64,000 nucleotides of DNA from Bin87 sp034420475 (GCA_034420475.1 DAOULH010000069.1:7750-71749), one strand, 5' to 3'. Shown: positions 8,341 through 17,639, counted from the first letter of the stretch. Numbers and translations: made by a program. The notes: generated from the sequence alone by a model not told the origin.

Positions 8341-8730
8341 TCAACTTGCCGACACCCGGACCCGCGCGATCCCATCAACATGCTCGAAGTGGCCGTCGGC
8401 GTAAACCAAGTCGGCCCCGGTTTCCATTGCGTGGGCCGCAATCCAGACGTCGTTGGTCGGAATGGGCCGCCCTTTCGCCCTCAGTGCCGTCATTATCCGC
8501 GAGTACCGGTCCGCGGTCACCGGACCAGCGGGAATTAAGGACACGTAGGGACGTTCGAGGAAGGATCGCAGTTCCGCAAGGTTTTGCTCGAAACGTGCCC
8601 CTTGCCGGAAGCCGTACAGCAGCTCACCTACCACCACAGCGGAGAACAGCGCCTCCTCAGCGTCTCGTATCAGATCTCTCACCTCGTGGTTGCCGCGCAT
8701 GAACGCGGAGTAGGCGTTGGAATCCAGCAG
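8341..8730 (-). pseudogene. VapC-type PIN toxin without a usable start codon
   Basis: The frame reads LLDSNAYSAFMRGNHEV and later IPTNDVWIAAHAME and ADLVYADGHFEHV, a clear VapC (PIN) RNase. The catalytic N-terminal LLDSN lies upstream of the first ATG (8700), and the codons between the antitoxin TGA (8734-8736) and LLDSN are only GTC CTG. An ATG does overlap the antitoxin stop, but it is in another frame, one base off. Either a rare CTG start is used or a one-base shift broke the toxin. If made from 8700 it would lack the first catalytic Asp. Confidence 0.6.
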
Positions 8731-8733
8731 GAC

Positions 8734-8997
8734 TCATGACCACGCTGCCTCGTCCACCGTCTCGAAGGCCTCAAGAGCTGCATCGAAACTCTCAGCTTCA
8801 TCCCGGCTCCATGCGCCGAAGAGGTCGTCCAACGAAGCGCCTATAGCGTTGGGATTCCTCTTGCTGTCCGTCAGGCCGGCGCCCTTCCTGAGCAGCCGCA
8901 ACGCCACCTGATTCAGGGATATCCCCTCCTGATTTGCCAAGCGACGCATAATGGCGTCGAGTTCGTCGTCGAACCCCCTGACTGTCAGTTGGTTCAT
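8734..8997 (-). CDS. ribbon-helix-helix antitoxin of VapBC module
   Basis: 87 aa from ATG 8997 with aggaa upstream; a longer frame to 9216 is not supported. MNQLTVRGFDDELDAIMRRL followed by EGISLNQVALRLLRKGAG is a typical RHH/FitA-like DNA-binding fold, and the acidic C-terminal tail (ESFDAALEAFETVDEAAW) is the toxin-binding region. It precedes the PIN frame at 8341-8730. Confidence 0.75.
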   Translation of the reverse strand: MNQLTVRGFDDELDAIMRRLANQEGISLNQVALRLLRKGAGLTDSKRNPNAIGASLDDLFGAWSRDEAESFDAALEAFETVDEAAWS

Positions 8998-9300
8998 ATC
9001 GTGTTCCTCTGGCGAGTCATATTTTGAGGCTATTTGAGGCAAAATATAGGTCAATCCCGTGTAGGTCAAGACTGGCTGGTCAATTCTTATGCTAGCAGCC
9101 GCCACTGCCAGGCAAATGACCCACGATACACACAGGACACAATCGGCGCGAGGTGTTAGGCTACGGGCGATTTGCGGCCACGGCATGGCGCTCAACCGGT
9201 CACGTGAGTTGAGCAACCGCCCGGTTTACGCTTCAATCACGACACGAGACAATCGACAAGCAACTGCAAGCGACGCATATTTACCGCAGGAGGCCAAAGC

Positions 9301-10848
9301 ATGAGGTACGACTATATCGTTGTCGGCGGGGGGTCCGCCGGGTGCACCATCGCCAGCCGGCTGTCGGAGGACCCGGACCGCTCCGTGCTGCTGCTGGAAG
9401 CGGGGCCGGACTATCCGGTCTTTGAGACACTGCCCGACGACCTGAAACTGGGTAACAACGTGTGGCTCTCGGCCTACGGGCCGCACAACTGGGGCTACAC
9501 CGCCAAGATCACCGAGGAGCAGGACAACCTGACGATCCCGAGGGGCAAGGCCACCGGCGGCTCCAGCGCGGTGAACGGGCAGGTGCTCTTCCGGGGCATC
9601 CCCGAAGACTACGACCGCTGGGCCGAGTGGGGCAACGACGAGTGGAGCTTCACCCGGTGCCTGCCCTACTTCAACAAGCTGGAGACCGACCTGGACTTCG
9701 GCGGCGACGACTTCCACGGATCCGACGGGCCGGTGCCGGTGCGCCGCGCTCCCCGCAACGAGTGGCTGCCTCACGCGGTGGCCTTCGAGCGGGCCTGCCT
9801 GGACGAGGGCTTCCCCCAGGACGAAGACCAGAACCATCCCGAGTCCACCGGCGTCTCGCCCCGGGCGCGCAACACCATCGACGGCGTGCGCATGAGCATG
9901 GCCATCAACTACCTGGACATCGCGCGGCACCGCCTGAACCTGACCATCCGAGGCGGCGTGACGGCGCGGCGGATCATATTTGACGGCAACCGGGCGGTCG
10001 GAATCGAGGCCGAGAGCGGCGGCGAGGTCTTCACGGTGGAGGGCGGCGAGATCATCGTCAGCAGCGGGGCCGTGGCGTCGCCGCAACTGCTGATGCTGTC
10101 CGGCGTCGGGCCGGCGGAGCACCTGCGCAGCCTGGGCATCCCGGTGGTGCACGACTCGCCGGGCGTGGGCAAGAACCTGCGCGACCATCCCGCGGCGTCG
10201 GTGCTGTACCGGGGCAAGGGCGACAAGCCCGACGTGCAGGCGCCGGTGATCCAGGTGGGGCTGCGCTACACGGTGGAGGGCTCCGACCTGCGCAACGACA
10301 TGCAGCTGAGCCCCAACCTGATGACCAGCGAGCACCGGCCGGCCCACGTCGCCATCGACGAGGACCTCAATTACCTGGGCATGGGCGCGAGCCTGCAACT
10401 GGCCTTGGGCCAGGGCGAGCTGACCCTGCAATCCACCGACCCCCACGTGCAGCCGTTCCTGAACTACAACTACTACCAGGAACCGGAGGACCTGCGCCGG
10501 ATGCGAGAGGCGATACGCCTGGGCGTGCGGATGGCGGAGCGGCCTCCGTTCTCCGACCTGATCGAGGAACGGATCATGCCCACCGACGAGGAGCTGGCAT
10601 CCGACGAGCTGCTGGACGACTGGCTGCGCAAGAACTCCGGCACGTCGCACCACATATCGGGCACGTGCAAGATGGGGCCGGACTCGGATCCCCTGGCAGT
10701 GGTGGACCAGCAGCTGAAGGTGAAGGGAATCGAGGGCCTGCGCGTGGCCGATGCATCGGTCATGCCGGACTGCATCCGGGCCAACACCAACGCCACCACA
10801 ATCATGATCGGCGAGAAGGTATCGGACTACATCAAGGAAGGGCGGTAA
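9301..10848 (+). CDS. GMC family FAD-dependent oxidoreductase
   Basis: 515 aa, ATG 9301, with an ideal aggagg upstream. The FAD dinucleotide-binding motif DYIVVGGGSAGCTIASRLSE is at residues 3-22. It is followed by GMC signatures: PRGKATGGSSAVNGQVLFRG, then SSGAVASPQLLMLSGVGP, and a C-terminal SGTCKMG with the His-Asn-type end region. GMC enzymes oxidise alcohols or aldehydes. A paralogue of exactly the same length lies at 22089-23636 on the other strand. Cytoplasmic; no signal peptide. Confidence 0.9.
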   Translation: MRYDYIVVGGGSAGCTIASRLSEDPDRSVLLLEAGPDYPVFETLPDDLKLGNNVWLSAYGPHNWGYTAKITEEQDNLTIPRGKATGGSSAVNGQVLFRGIPEDYDRWAEWGNDEWSFTRCLPYFNKLETDLDFGGDDFHGSDGPVPVRRAPRNEWLPHAVAFERACLDEGFPQDEDQNHPESTGVSPRARNTIDGVRMSMAINYLDIARHRLNLTIRGGVTARRIIFDGNRAVGIEAESGGEVFTVEGGEIIVSSGAVASPQLLMLSGVGPAEHLRSLGIPVVHDSPGVGKNLRDHPAASVLYRGKGDKPDVQAPVIQVGLRYTVEGSDLRNDMQLSPNLMTSEHRPAHVAIDEDLNYLGMGASLQLALGQGELTLQSTDPHVQPFLNYNYYQEPEDLRRMREAIRLGVRMAERPPFSDLIEERIMPTDEELASDELLDDWLRKNSGTSHHISGTCKMGPDSDPLAVVDQQLKVKGIEGLRVADASVMPDCIRANTNATTIMIGEKVSDYIKEGR

Positions 10849-10860
10849 CCGGAGGAATCG

Positions 10861-10966
10861 TCAGAATCAGGATTAGCTGGATTAGCGGATTTTCAGGATG
10901 AGGCCGGCTGCCGCATCAACCAGACCAATCCTGCCAATCCGTCAATCCGGTAAATCCTGATTCTGA
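10861..10966. repeat. 106-bp palindromic element, TCAGAATCAGGATT family
   Basis: The arms tcagaatcagg and cctgattctga enclose further inner pairs (gattagc/aatccg). The element fills nearly all of the gap between the GMC and VOC genes. Confidence 0.8.
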
Positions 10967-10988
10967 CTGCACGGGGAGGTTCACAGCA

Positions 10989-11465
10989 ATGGAAGTCCAA
11001 TGGATGAACCATACCGGGTTCGTGGTCAGCGACATGGAACGCTCCCTGGCGTTTTACCGCGACCTGCTGGGTCTCAGCATCGAGCGGGACCAGGTATTGG
11101 AAGGCGATTTCATCTCGGAAGTCGTGGGGTATCCCGAGGCGCGGCTGCACATCGTGTACCTGGGGGTCGGGGACCAACGGCACTCGGTGGAGCTGATCCA
11201 GTACCTGAACCCGCCGGGCGATGCCGTCGCGCTGCCGCAGCGCCACCAGGTGGGCGCGAGCCACCTGGGCATCATCGTTGACGATCTGGACGCCTTTTAC
11301 GCCGACCTCAGCGCCAGGGGCGTGCGGTTCGTCAGCCCGCCGGCGACCCGGCCCAACCCGGTGTACCCGGCGGCCAGCAAGGGCTGCTACATGGAAGACC
11401 CGGACGGAAACTGGCTGGAACTGCTGGAGCGAGGGCCGGCGCCGCCCGACGCGACCTCGGTGTGA
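10989..11465 (+). CDS. VOC (glyoxalase/dioxygenase-fold) protein
   Basis: 158 aa. Two beta-alpha-beta-beta-beta modules are visible. The N-terminal one is NHTGFVVSDMERSLAFYRDLLGL and ends in HSVELIQY; the second is SHLGIIVDDLDAFYADLSARG and ends in DPDGNWLELLE. The metal ligands H-E-H-E of the VOC superfamily can all be placed (H in NHTG, E in VELI, H in SHLG, E in LELLE). The reaction is unknown (isomerase, epimerase or dioxygenase). A ggggagg motif upstream supports the start. Confidence 0.85.
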   Translation: MEVQWMNHTGFVVSDMERSLAFYRDLLGLSIERDQVLEGDFISEVVGYPEARLHIVYLGVGDQRHSVELIQYLNPPGDAVALPQRHQVGASHLGIIVDDLDAFYADLSARGVRFVSPPATRPNPVYPAASKGCYMEDPDGNWLELLERGPAPPDATSV

Positions 11466-11540
11466 GCGCCGAGGCGGCAGCCGGAAACTGAACTTAGCAG
11501 CAAGGGGTTCCGGCTCATGCGTGCCCGCTTTCGTAAATAG

Positions 11541-11648
11541 TCAGCATCAGGATTTACTGGATTTTAAGATTTGGCAGGATTGAGAGATCTCCGTCACGGA
11601 ACGGTTCCAATCCGGATAATCCCCAAATCTTGAAAATCCTGATTCTGA
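11541..11648. repeat. 108-bp palindromic element, TCAGAATCAGGATT family
   Basis: The arms tcagcatcaggattt and aaatcctgattctga have one unpaired base. The element separates the VOC gene from the convergent MFS gene and could act as a bidirectional terminator. Confidence 0.8.
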
Positions 11649-11700
11649 CGTTTCCCCGCCGCAAACTGGGCACGCCCACCCGCTGCCGGCAGGTTGCGCC

Positions 11701-13056
11701 TTAGGAGTCGCCGGCGGCCGGAGCCGGGGCAGGTACGGGAACGGCGGGGGCGGGGGCGGTCGGGATGCGGGGACGCTTGGCGAACAGGAAGCAGATACCG
11801 CCCAGGAAGTTGAAACCTGCCAGCACCAGGAAAGCCACAGTGTAGGACCCCTGCCAGTCGTACATGTAACCGGCGAAGGGGCCGGCCCCCAGCAGCAGAA
11901 TGTTCATGGGGATGGTGCTGATGCCCAGGATTTTGCCGAAATTGCCCCGACCGAAGTACTCGCCCCGGATTGACGTGGTCAGCGGGTTGCGTCCGCCGAA
12001 ACCCAGGCCGAAAGCGACCGCAAATGCGTAGAACATCCAGAGGTCGGTGCTGAAGGTCAACAGGACCACGGCGCCGGCCTGAATGGTGGTGAAGACGAAA
12101 ATGCTGATGCGCTTGGGGAACCGGTCGCCCATGTACCCGCCAAGGAGCTGCGCCCACATGGCGACAAAGGTATAGGTGGTGACCACCGGCGCGATATGTG
12201 CCCCGAACCCGGCGTCGTTCAAAAACAGGCCCAGGTGGGTCATAATGGCCAGGATGATCATGCTGGTCAAGCCATGTCCCACGGCGATGAGCCAGAACGC
12301 CGCGGTGCGTACCGCCTGCTGGGCCGTCAAGCCCTGTGGCGCGGACGGGCTGCGCTGACCGCCACGCGCGCGGCCGGCTGGCTCGGCCTCTCCGTCCATC
12401 TGCAGGCCCATATCCTCCGGTTTGTCGCGAATTACCAGGTAGAACGGAACGGCGGAGGCGAACACCACCACGGCGACCACCAACGCAGTGCCCTGCCATC
12501 CGATGGGACTGTTGATGCCCAATCCGATGAGGGGCACCACAATCAGGGCTCCGCCGCGGCTGATCCAGTTGGCCCAGGCCATGGCGGTTGCCATACGCCG
12601 GGAGAACCAGTTGTTGATGGTGGTCATCATGGGCACCCAACTGCCCATGCCCTGCCCCAGGGCCATCACCATGAAGGCGAAGTAGAAGGTGTACAGAGGC
12701 GAAACCGGCCAGAATTCGGCGCCGATTTGGGAAAAAGCCAGGAAACCGAAGCCCAGGATGATGAACCCGATCAGCACCATCTTCCGACCGCCCAGCTTGT
12801 CGGTAAGATAGCCTTCGATGGGGCCCATCAACCCGCCTTCAATCCGCGTCAACGCCATGGCCATGGACAGGGCGCCCCGTTTCCAGCCGAAATGGGCCTC
12901 CAGCGCCGGATTCCACAGCGTCATCGCGTGGAACATGGGCACCGTGGCGACGGTCATCACGAAGCCGGTGATGGCGACGATGTACCAGCCGTAGTAGATG
13001 TTGGGCCGGCGGAAGCGAGAGCGTGGCCCGGCGGACGGTGCGGCGTTACTGCTCAT
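11701..13056 (-). CDS. MFS transporter
   Basis: 451 aa from ATG 13056; the open frame continues upstream to 13287 but the MFS fold begins at YYGWYIVAITGFVMTVATVP. Twelve hydrophobic segments can be counted. The loop-2 MFS motif is present as GYLTDKLGGRKMVLIG, and a second-half copy as GGYMGDRFPKRISIF. The pattern resembles oxalate/formate or monocarboxylate MFS porters. The C-terminus ends in an Ala-Pro-rich tail. Inner membrane; the substrate is probably a small organic acid linked to the neighbouring catabolic genes. Confidence 0.85.
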   Translation of the reverse strand: MSSNAAPSAGPRSRFRRPNIYYGWYIVAITGFVMTVATVPMFHAMTLWNPALEAHFGWKRGALSMAMALTRIEGGLMGPIEGYLTDKLGGRKMVLIGFIILGFGFLAFSQIGAEFWPVSPLYTFYFAFMVMALGQGMGSWVPMMTTINNWFSRRMATAMAWANWISRGGALIVVPLIGLGINSPIGWQGTALVVAVVVFASAVPFYLVIRDKPEDMGLQMDGEAEPAGRARGGQRSPSAPQGLTAQQAVRTAAFWLIAVGHGLTSMIILAIMTHLGLFLNDAGFGAHIAPVVTTYTFVAMWAQLLGGYMGDRFPKRISIFVFTTIQAGAVVLLTFSTDLWMFYAFAVAFGLGFGGRNPLTTSIRGEYFGRGNFGKILGISTIPMNILLLGAGPFAGYMYDWQGSYTVAFLVLAGFNFLGGICFLFAKRPRIPTAPAPAVPVPAPAPAAGDS

Positions 13057-13317
13057 GGCGGTTAAGGAAAGCGGCGAAATGCGACGATTGCCGTTGCGCA
13101 ACGCGGCACATTCTACGCCTTTGGTGAATATGGGCACAAGACATACAGAGTGATGCCAAATATCACGAACCGTTATCCGGCGCAACGGTTTATCCCGGGG
13201 CGATGTTCCGGACACGGGATTGCTATGTGGTGCCGGCGGTGCCAAACTTGGGGCAGATCGAACAACCCACCCATCCCATACCGACACTCCTCAACCGACA
13301 CTCCGCAGAGGTGTAAC

Positions 13318-14133
13318 GTGAGCAGCGCGCAAATCAACGGAATCGACCTGCACTACCAGAGCTACGGCGAGGGCGAGGCCATCGTGTTCGCCCACGGCGC
13401 CGGCGGCAACCTGCTGAGCTGGTGGCAGCAGATACCCTTCTTCTCCCAGCGGTACCGGTGCATCACCTTCGACCACCGGGGGTTCGGCCACTCGTATGAC
13501 GTACCCAACGGGCCGGGCGCGAACTCCTTTGTCGACGACCTGCGGGGTCTGCTGGACCACCTGGGGATCGAGTCGGCGCACCTGGTGGCGCAGTCCATGG
13601 GCGGGCGGACGATGCTGGGGTTCGCCGCAGCGTACCCCGAACGGGTCAAGAGCCTGGTGATGGCTGACACCGTGGGCGGGATGAACGTGCCGGAGGTGCT
13701 GGAGCAGCAGCGCATCTGGGCGGAGAAACAGGCGTCCAACCCTGCCGCCAACGTGGACATCGGCTACCGTGCCGTGGCGCCCCTGTTCGTCCAGCGCAAT
13801 CCCAACCTGGCCAATCTGTACCTCCAGGTATCGCGCACCAACCCGCCGCGTCACACGCCGCCGGGCGGGATGTCCATGGGGCCGGACGCTGATCAACTGG
13901 CGAACCTGAAAGTCCCAACGCTGTTCTTCGTGGGCGAGGACGACCAGATCTCGCCGCCGCAGGTCATCGAGGCCGGCGTGCGGGCCATCCCCGGCGCGCG
14001 GCTGCTGCGGGTGCCCGAGGCGGGCCACTCGGTCTATTTCGAGAAGCCGGACATCTTCAACTTCGAGGTGCTGCGGTTCATCGAGGCGGCAGTGACCGCG
14101 CCGGAGCCGGTTGCGGCTGGGGTCGGAGACTGA
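13318..14133 (+). CDS. alpha/beta hydrolase
   Basis: 271 aa starting at GTG 13318, with agaggtg upstream; longer frames to 13150 lack homology-like sequence. It has an oxyanion HGAGG motif, the nucleophile elbow AQSMGG, an Asp in FVGEDDQISPP and the catalytic His in PEAGHSVYFEKP. A single base separates its TGA from the next ATG, so it is co-translated with the enoyl-CoA hydratase. It may cleave a ring-opened or ester intermediate. Confidence 0.87.
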   Translation: MSSAQINGIDLHYQSYGEGEAIVFAHGAGGNLLSWWQQIPFFSQRYRCITFDHRGFGHSYDVPNGPGANSFVDDLRGLLDHLGIESAHLVAQSMGGRTMLGFAAAYPERVKSLVMADTVGGMNVPEVLEQQRIWAEKQASNPAANVDIGYRAVAPLFVQRNPNLANLYLQVSRTNPPRHTPPGGMSMGPDADQLANLKVPTLFFVGEDDQISPPQVIEAGVRAIPGARLLRVPEAGHSVYFEKPDIFNFEVLRFIEAAVTAPEPVAAGVGD

Positions 14134-14134
14134 C

Positions 14135-14905
14135 ATGCCTGGCGGAGTATCCGTAGAACTGAAGGACGGCATCGCCACAGTGTCCGTCCAAGGCCGCACC
14201 CACCTGAACCTGCTGGGGCCGGGGGTGTTCCGGGAGCTGCGGGAGCGGGTTGAGGAGTGCGGCAACGACCCGACCGTGCGGGCCATCATCCTGCGTGGGG
14301 CCGGCGAGCGGGCGTTTTCGGCCGGGGTGGACCTGCGCGAGATGAAGGACCTGACCCCGTTGACGGCGGAGCAGTTCATCCGCAGCCTGCACCGTGCGGC
14401 GCGCATCCTGGTGGACGTGCCGGTTCCAGTGGTCGCCGCGATACAGGGGCCGTGCCTGGGCGGCGCGCTGGAGCTGGCGTTGGCCGCCGACATCCGCATC
14501 GCGTCGGCCGATGCCATATTCGGGCTGCCGGAGGTGCGGGTGGGTCTGCCCTCGGTAATCGAGGCGTCGCTGCTGCCGCCCACGGTGGGCCTGGGCCGGG
14601 CGCGGAAGATGCTGCTCACCGGAGAGACTGTTGACGCTGCCGAGGCACACCGCATCGGGCTGGTGGACGAAGTGGTCGAGCACGATCAGGTGCACCCACT
14701 CGCGATGAACACGGCGCGGGAGTTCCTGGGCATGGCCCGGCCCGTGCTGGCCTCGCAGAAGGACATCGTTACCAAATGGCTGGAACTGGGCGAGGCGGAG
14801 TCGGCGGAGTACACCATCAAGGCCTTCGCCCTGGGGTTTGCCACGCCGTACCCCCACGAGGCCATGACGGCCTTCCTGGAGAAGCGCGCGCCGCGATTTG
14901 ACTGA
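14135..14905 (+). CDS. enoyl-CoA hydratase/isomerase family protein
   Basis: 256 aa from ATG 14135. Crotonase-fold motifs are clear: GAGERAFSAGVDLREM (oxyanion loop 1), VVAAIQGPCLGGALELALAA (oxyanion loop 2), then FGLPEVRVGLPSVIEASLLP, where a catalytic Glu is expected. The C-terminal helices follow. It is immediately downstream of the alpha/beta hydrolase and acts on a CoA thioester. The nitroreductase gene downstream is separated by a palindromic repeat. Confidence 0.87.
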   Translation: MPGGVSVELKDGIATVSVQGRTHLNLLGPGVFRELRERVEECGNDPTVRAIILRGAGERAFSAGVDLREMKDLTPLTAEQFIRSLHRAARILVDVPVPVVAAIQGPCLGGALELALAADIRIASADAIFGLPEVRVGLPSVIEASLLPPTVGLGRARKMLLTGETVDAAEAHRIGLVDEVVEHDQVHPLAMNTAREFLGMARPVLASQKDIVTKWLELGEAESAEYTIKAFALGFATPYPHEAMTAFLEKRAPRFD

Positions 14906-14912
14906 TAAGATC

Positions 14913-15003
14913 GTCATTGCGAGCGCAGCGCGGCAATCTCGTTGGACTAACGGACGCAGCTACGAGAGCGAGATCGCCGCGTCGCTACGCTCCTCGCGAT
15001 GAC
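14913..15003. repeat. GTCATTGCGAG-family palindromic element
   Basis: Arms are gtcattgcgagcgcagcgcg and cgctacgctcctcgcgatgac, with inner caatctcgtt/gagatcgccg pairing. It is a hairpin-forming intergenic element of 91 bp between two same-strand genes. Confidence 0.85.
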
Positions 15004-15039
15004 AAACCACCTAGGTATGAGACCGGAGGAGTACACCCA

Positions 15040-15681
15040 ATGACGGAATCCACCGAACTGTTTCACATCATGCGCACCACACGGGCCATGCGCCGGCTCA
15101 AGCCCGACCCGGTGCCCGACGAGCTGATACATCGCATCCTGCAGGCCGGACAGTGGGCCGCCAACGGCGGAGCCAACCAGCGCTGGCGGTTCCTGGTGGT
15201 CAAGGACCGCAGCATCAAGGAGCAGGTGCAGAAGTGGTACCAGAAGGCGTTCGACGAGGTGGTCGGGCCGCGCTACCGGGGCAGCGAGCCGCCTCCCGGC
15301 TCCAGCCCGGGCCGGTACCGCCGGCAGCACGACGCGGTGGAATACCTGACCGAGCACTACCACGAGGCGCCGGTGTGGATCGTGGCCTGCCAGGACGACG
15401 GCGCGGAGACGCCAACCCGCTCTGCCGGCGCCTCGATCTACCCGGCGGTGCAGAACATGCTGCTGGCCGCCCGCGCATTGGGGCTCGGCTCGACGCTCAC
15501 CAGTCGGCACCTGCGCCACGAGAAAGAGGTTGAGGAGATTCTGGGCCTGCCGCCCGGTGTCCACTCCTACGCCATCCTGCCCATCGGCTACCCTATGGGC
15601 AACTTCGGTCCGGTGCGACGGGGGCCGCTGTCCGACGTGGTGTACCTGGACCGGTGGGGCGAGACCTACATCGCTGATTAA
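15040..15681 (+). CDS. nitroreductase family FMN oxidoreductase
   Basis: 213 aa, ATG 15040, with ggagga upstream. It shows IMRTTRAMRRLKPDPVPDEL (FMN phosphate-binding Arg cluster), QAGQWAANGGANQRWRFLVV, and a central AGASIYPAVQNMLLAARALGLGS segment followed by EVEEILGLPPGVHSYAILPIGYP. This is the standard nitroreductase order. It works as a homodimer with FMN and reduces nitro, quinone or enone groups, or acts in dehalogenation-type reactions. Substrate unknown. Confidence 0.88.
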   Translation: MTESTELFHIMRTTRAMRRLKPDPVPDELIHRILQAGQWAANGGANQRWRFLVVKDRSIKEQVQKWYQKAFDEVVGPRYRGSEPPPGSSPGRYRRQHDAVEYLTEHYHEAPVWIVACQDDGAETPTRSAGASIYPAVQNMLLAARALGLGSTLTSRHLRHEKEVEEILGLPPGVHSYAILPIGYPMGNFGPVRRGPLSDVVYLDRWGETYIAD

Positions 15682-15693
15682 ATCGGCTGACCT

Positions 15694-15825
15694 CACGCGT
15701 ACCCAGTTTCACACGAACTGTCATTGCGAGCGCAGCGCGGCAATCTCGTTAGGGCAAGGAAGCCGCCACGGGAACGAGATCGCCACGTCGTTGCGCTCCT
15801 GGCGATGACAAACTGGGTACGCGTG
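15694..15825. repeat. full-length GTCATTGCGAG element with CACGCGTACCCAG outer arms
   Basis: The outer arms cacgcgtacccagttt and aaactgggtacgcgtg are a perfect 16-bp inverted pair. Inside them lie gtcattgcgagcgcagcgcg and its imperfect partner ending in gcgatgac. At 132 bp this is the cleanest full-length copy in the window. Confidence 0.9.
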
Positions 15826-15918
15826 GGATCGGCTGACGCACTGATGCTTGCGACGGGCAGGGGTGGGTGATCATTCGCCCCGGCAAGGCATGCACTATCG
15901 CATTGGGGGAGGGAACCG

Positions 15919-17031
15919 ATGGCGGATACTTTTCGTGCTGACCACGTGGGGAGCCTGCTGCGCCCGCCGGAGGTGCATGAGGCGCGGGCGGCCTATCAGG
16001 CGGGCGGTTTGAATGCGGACGAGTTGCGAGTAGTGGAGGACCGGGCCATCCTGGACGCCATCGAGCGACAGCAAGCCGCCGGCGTGTCGGTGTTCACCGA
16101 CGGCGAGTTCCGCCGTACCGGGTTCCAGAACGACCTGATCGAGGCAGTGGACGGGTTCATCATGCCGGAGCGGCCGGCCGTGGTCCGGGTCTGGCAGGGG
16201 CCGGGCGGCGAACCGACTGAGCAGGGCACGCGGCAGGTGGTGGGCGCAAAGTTGCGGCAGGCGCGGGGCCTGACCGAGAACCAGCGGGGGTTCCTGCAAG
16301 AGCACGCGCCGGGTCCGGTGAAAATGACGCTGCCCAGCCCCAGCCAGTTCCCGGCCATCGCCTACCAGCCGGGCATCAGCGACCGGTTCTATCCCACCCG
16401 CTCGGACCTGCTCTGGGAGATCGCCGGCTTCATCAAAGCAGAGATCGCTGCGCTGCTGGACGCTGGAGTCGACTACATCCAGATTGACGCACCGCGCTAC
16501 AGCTACTACGTTGACCCGCGCTGGCGGGAGCACCTGCGGGAGCTGGGCGAGGACCCGGACGCGATGTTCGAGGAGGCGGTGAACGCGGACAACTTCTGCC
16601 TGGAAGGGGCGCAGCGGCCGGGCGTGACCATCGCCATGCACATCTGCCGGGGCAACAACCAGAGCAAGTGGTACGCCGAGGGCGGTTACGAGGCCATCGC
16701 CGAGCGGCTGTTCGGCTCGCTGGCGGTGGACCGGTTCCTGCTGGAATACGACACGGAGCGGGCCGGCACCTTCGAGCCGCTGCGCTTCATGCCCGACGAC
16801 AAGATGGTGGTGCTGGGCCTGGTCAGCAGCAAAGAAGCAGCGGTGGAGTCGCGGGACTACCTGCTGGAGCGCATCGAGGAGGCCAGCGCCTACGTGCCGT
16901 TGGATCGGCTGGCGCTGAGTCCGCAGTGCGGCTTCGCGTCAACGGCGGCGGGCAACCTGCTGACTGAAGAGGACCAGTGGCGCAAGCTGGAGCTGGTGGC
17001 TGAGGTTGCGGGGGAGGTTTGGGGCAGCTGA
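15919..17031 (+). CDS. cobalamin-independent methionine synthase II (MetE C-terminal) family protein
   Basis: 370 aa. RADHVGSLLRPPEV opens the MetE C-terminal barrel, and VFTDGEFRRTGF follows. The zinc ligands expected for this fold are in MHICRGNN (His and Cys) and SPQCGF (Cys). Full MetE is about 750 aa; this is the stand-alone catalytic half, as in archaeal-type MetE relatives and in uncharacterised methyl- or alkyl-transfer proteins of catabolic clusters. Methionine synthesis is therefore possible but not assured. Good gggggaggg upstream of ATG. Confidence 0.8.
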   Translation: MADTFRADHVGSLLRPPEVHEARAAYQAGGLNADELRVVEDRAILDAIERQQAAGVSVFTDGEFRRTGFQNDLIEAVDGFIMPERPAVVRVWQGPGGEPTEQGTRQVVGAKLRQARGLTENQRGFLQEHAPGPVKMTLPSPSQFPAIAYQPGISDRFYPTRSDLLWEIAGFIKAEIAALLDAGVDYIQIDAPRYSYYVDPRWREHLRELGEDPDAMFEEAVNADNFCLEGAQRPGVTIAMHICRGNNQSKWYAEGGYEAIAERLFGSLAVDRFLLEYDTERAGTFEPLRFMPDDKMVVLGLVSSKEAAVESRDYLLERIEEASAYVPLDRLALSPQCGFASTAAGNLLTEEDQWRKLELVAEVAGEVWGS

Positions 17032-17090
17032 ACGCAGTGCGATGCAAGGGCGAAATCGGTAGGGGAATCTATCCGTCGATTGCAACTCGC

Positions 17091-17639
17091 TCAAATGTTG
17101 AACATCCCTTCGTATGGACTGCCGGACGGCATACCTAAACGCTCAACAAGTAAGGTACAGATTGACGCCTGGTACCGAAGGAATACAGGCCGCTTACCCA
17201 CGTGAAACAGTTCAAGAGTAATATGGCTGTCGAACCCGGGATCGATTTTGGGTGCGGTGAGGTGAACTCCGACTCCCATGCGCGCCAGTCTGCTTCTACC
17301 TTCCACCCTGCCGGAGAGTAGTCTGCTCAAGTGCACTCTCTCAAAAGTTTCGGTGATTATGAAATCCCCCGGCCGGAGAAGAAATCCGCCAGTCGTCACA
17401 ATGTCGGTCTGCTGGGTGCAGTTCGCCATGTATTGGTGGAAGCCCACTTCGCTGAGATCGTTGATCGCGCCGCTATTAGGGTCCTCATCCTCAGGCTCCA
17501 TTTGTGTCCAGATGGATCTGCCCAATCTCAGGTCGATTGAGGCGGCTTTAAATTGATCGCTGTCGTCTGCCAGCGGCGGGTCAATAATCAACTCCCCTCT
17601 GGCGATGGCGAGCTTTAGTTCCCCGTCTGACAGAAGCAT
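17091..17639 (-). CDS. dCTP deaminase / dUTPase-family protein
   Basis: 182 aa. GRSRLARMGVGVHLTAPKID is the core dCTP deaminase motif, followed by DPGFDSHITLELF with the catalytic Glu in LEL. The N-terminal LSDGELKLAIARGELIIDP also matches Dcd. The usual basic C-terminal tail of E. coli Dcd is absent, so nucleotide preference (dCTP deamination, dUTP hydrolysis or both) is open. Cytosolic trimer expected. Confidence 0.8.
   Translation of the reverse strand: MLLSDGELKLAIARGELIIDPPLADDSDQFKAASIDLRLGRSIWTQMEPEDEDPNSGAINDLSEVGFHQYMANCTQQTDIVTTGGFLLRPGDFIITETFERVHLSRLLSGRVEGRSRLARMGVGVHLTAPKIDPGFDSHITLELFHVGKRPVFLRYQASICTLLVERLGMPSGSPYEGMFNI

Noticed and set aside
8728..8736. TGA at the antitoxin-VapC junction as a second selenocysteine codon
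   Set aside because: The antitoxin ends where its family ends, the PIN domain begins right after, and I see no convincing SECIS-like hairpin downstream.
9226..10653. 475-aa open frame antisense to the GMC oxidoreductase
   Set aside because: It mirrors the GC-rich third-position pattern of the real gene, has no recognisable domain, and the sense frame has full FAD and GMC motifs. The same holds for the long frame at 22098-23693 opposite the second GMC gene.
15919..17031. Full metE methionine synthase
   Set aside because: Only the C-terminal catalytic half is present (370 aa versus about 750) and the neighbours are catabolic, so metE was not given as the symbol.
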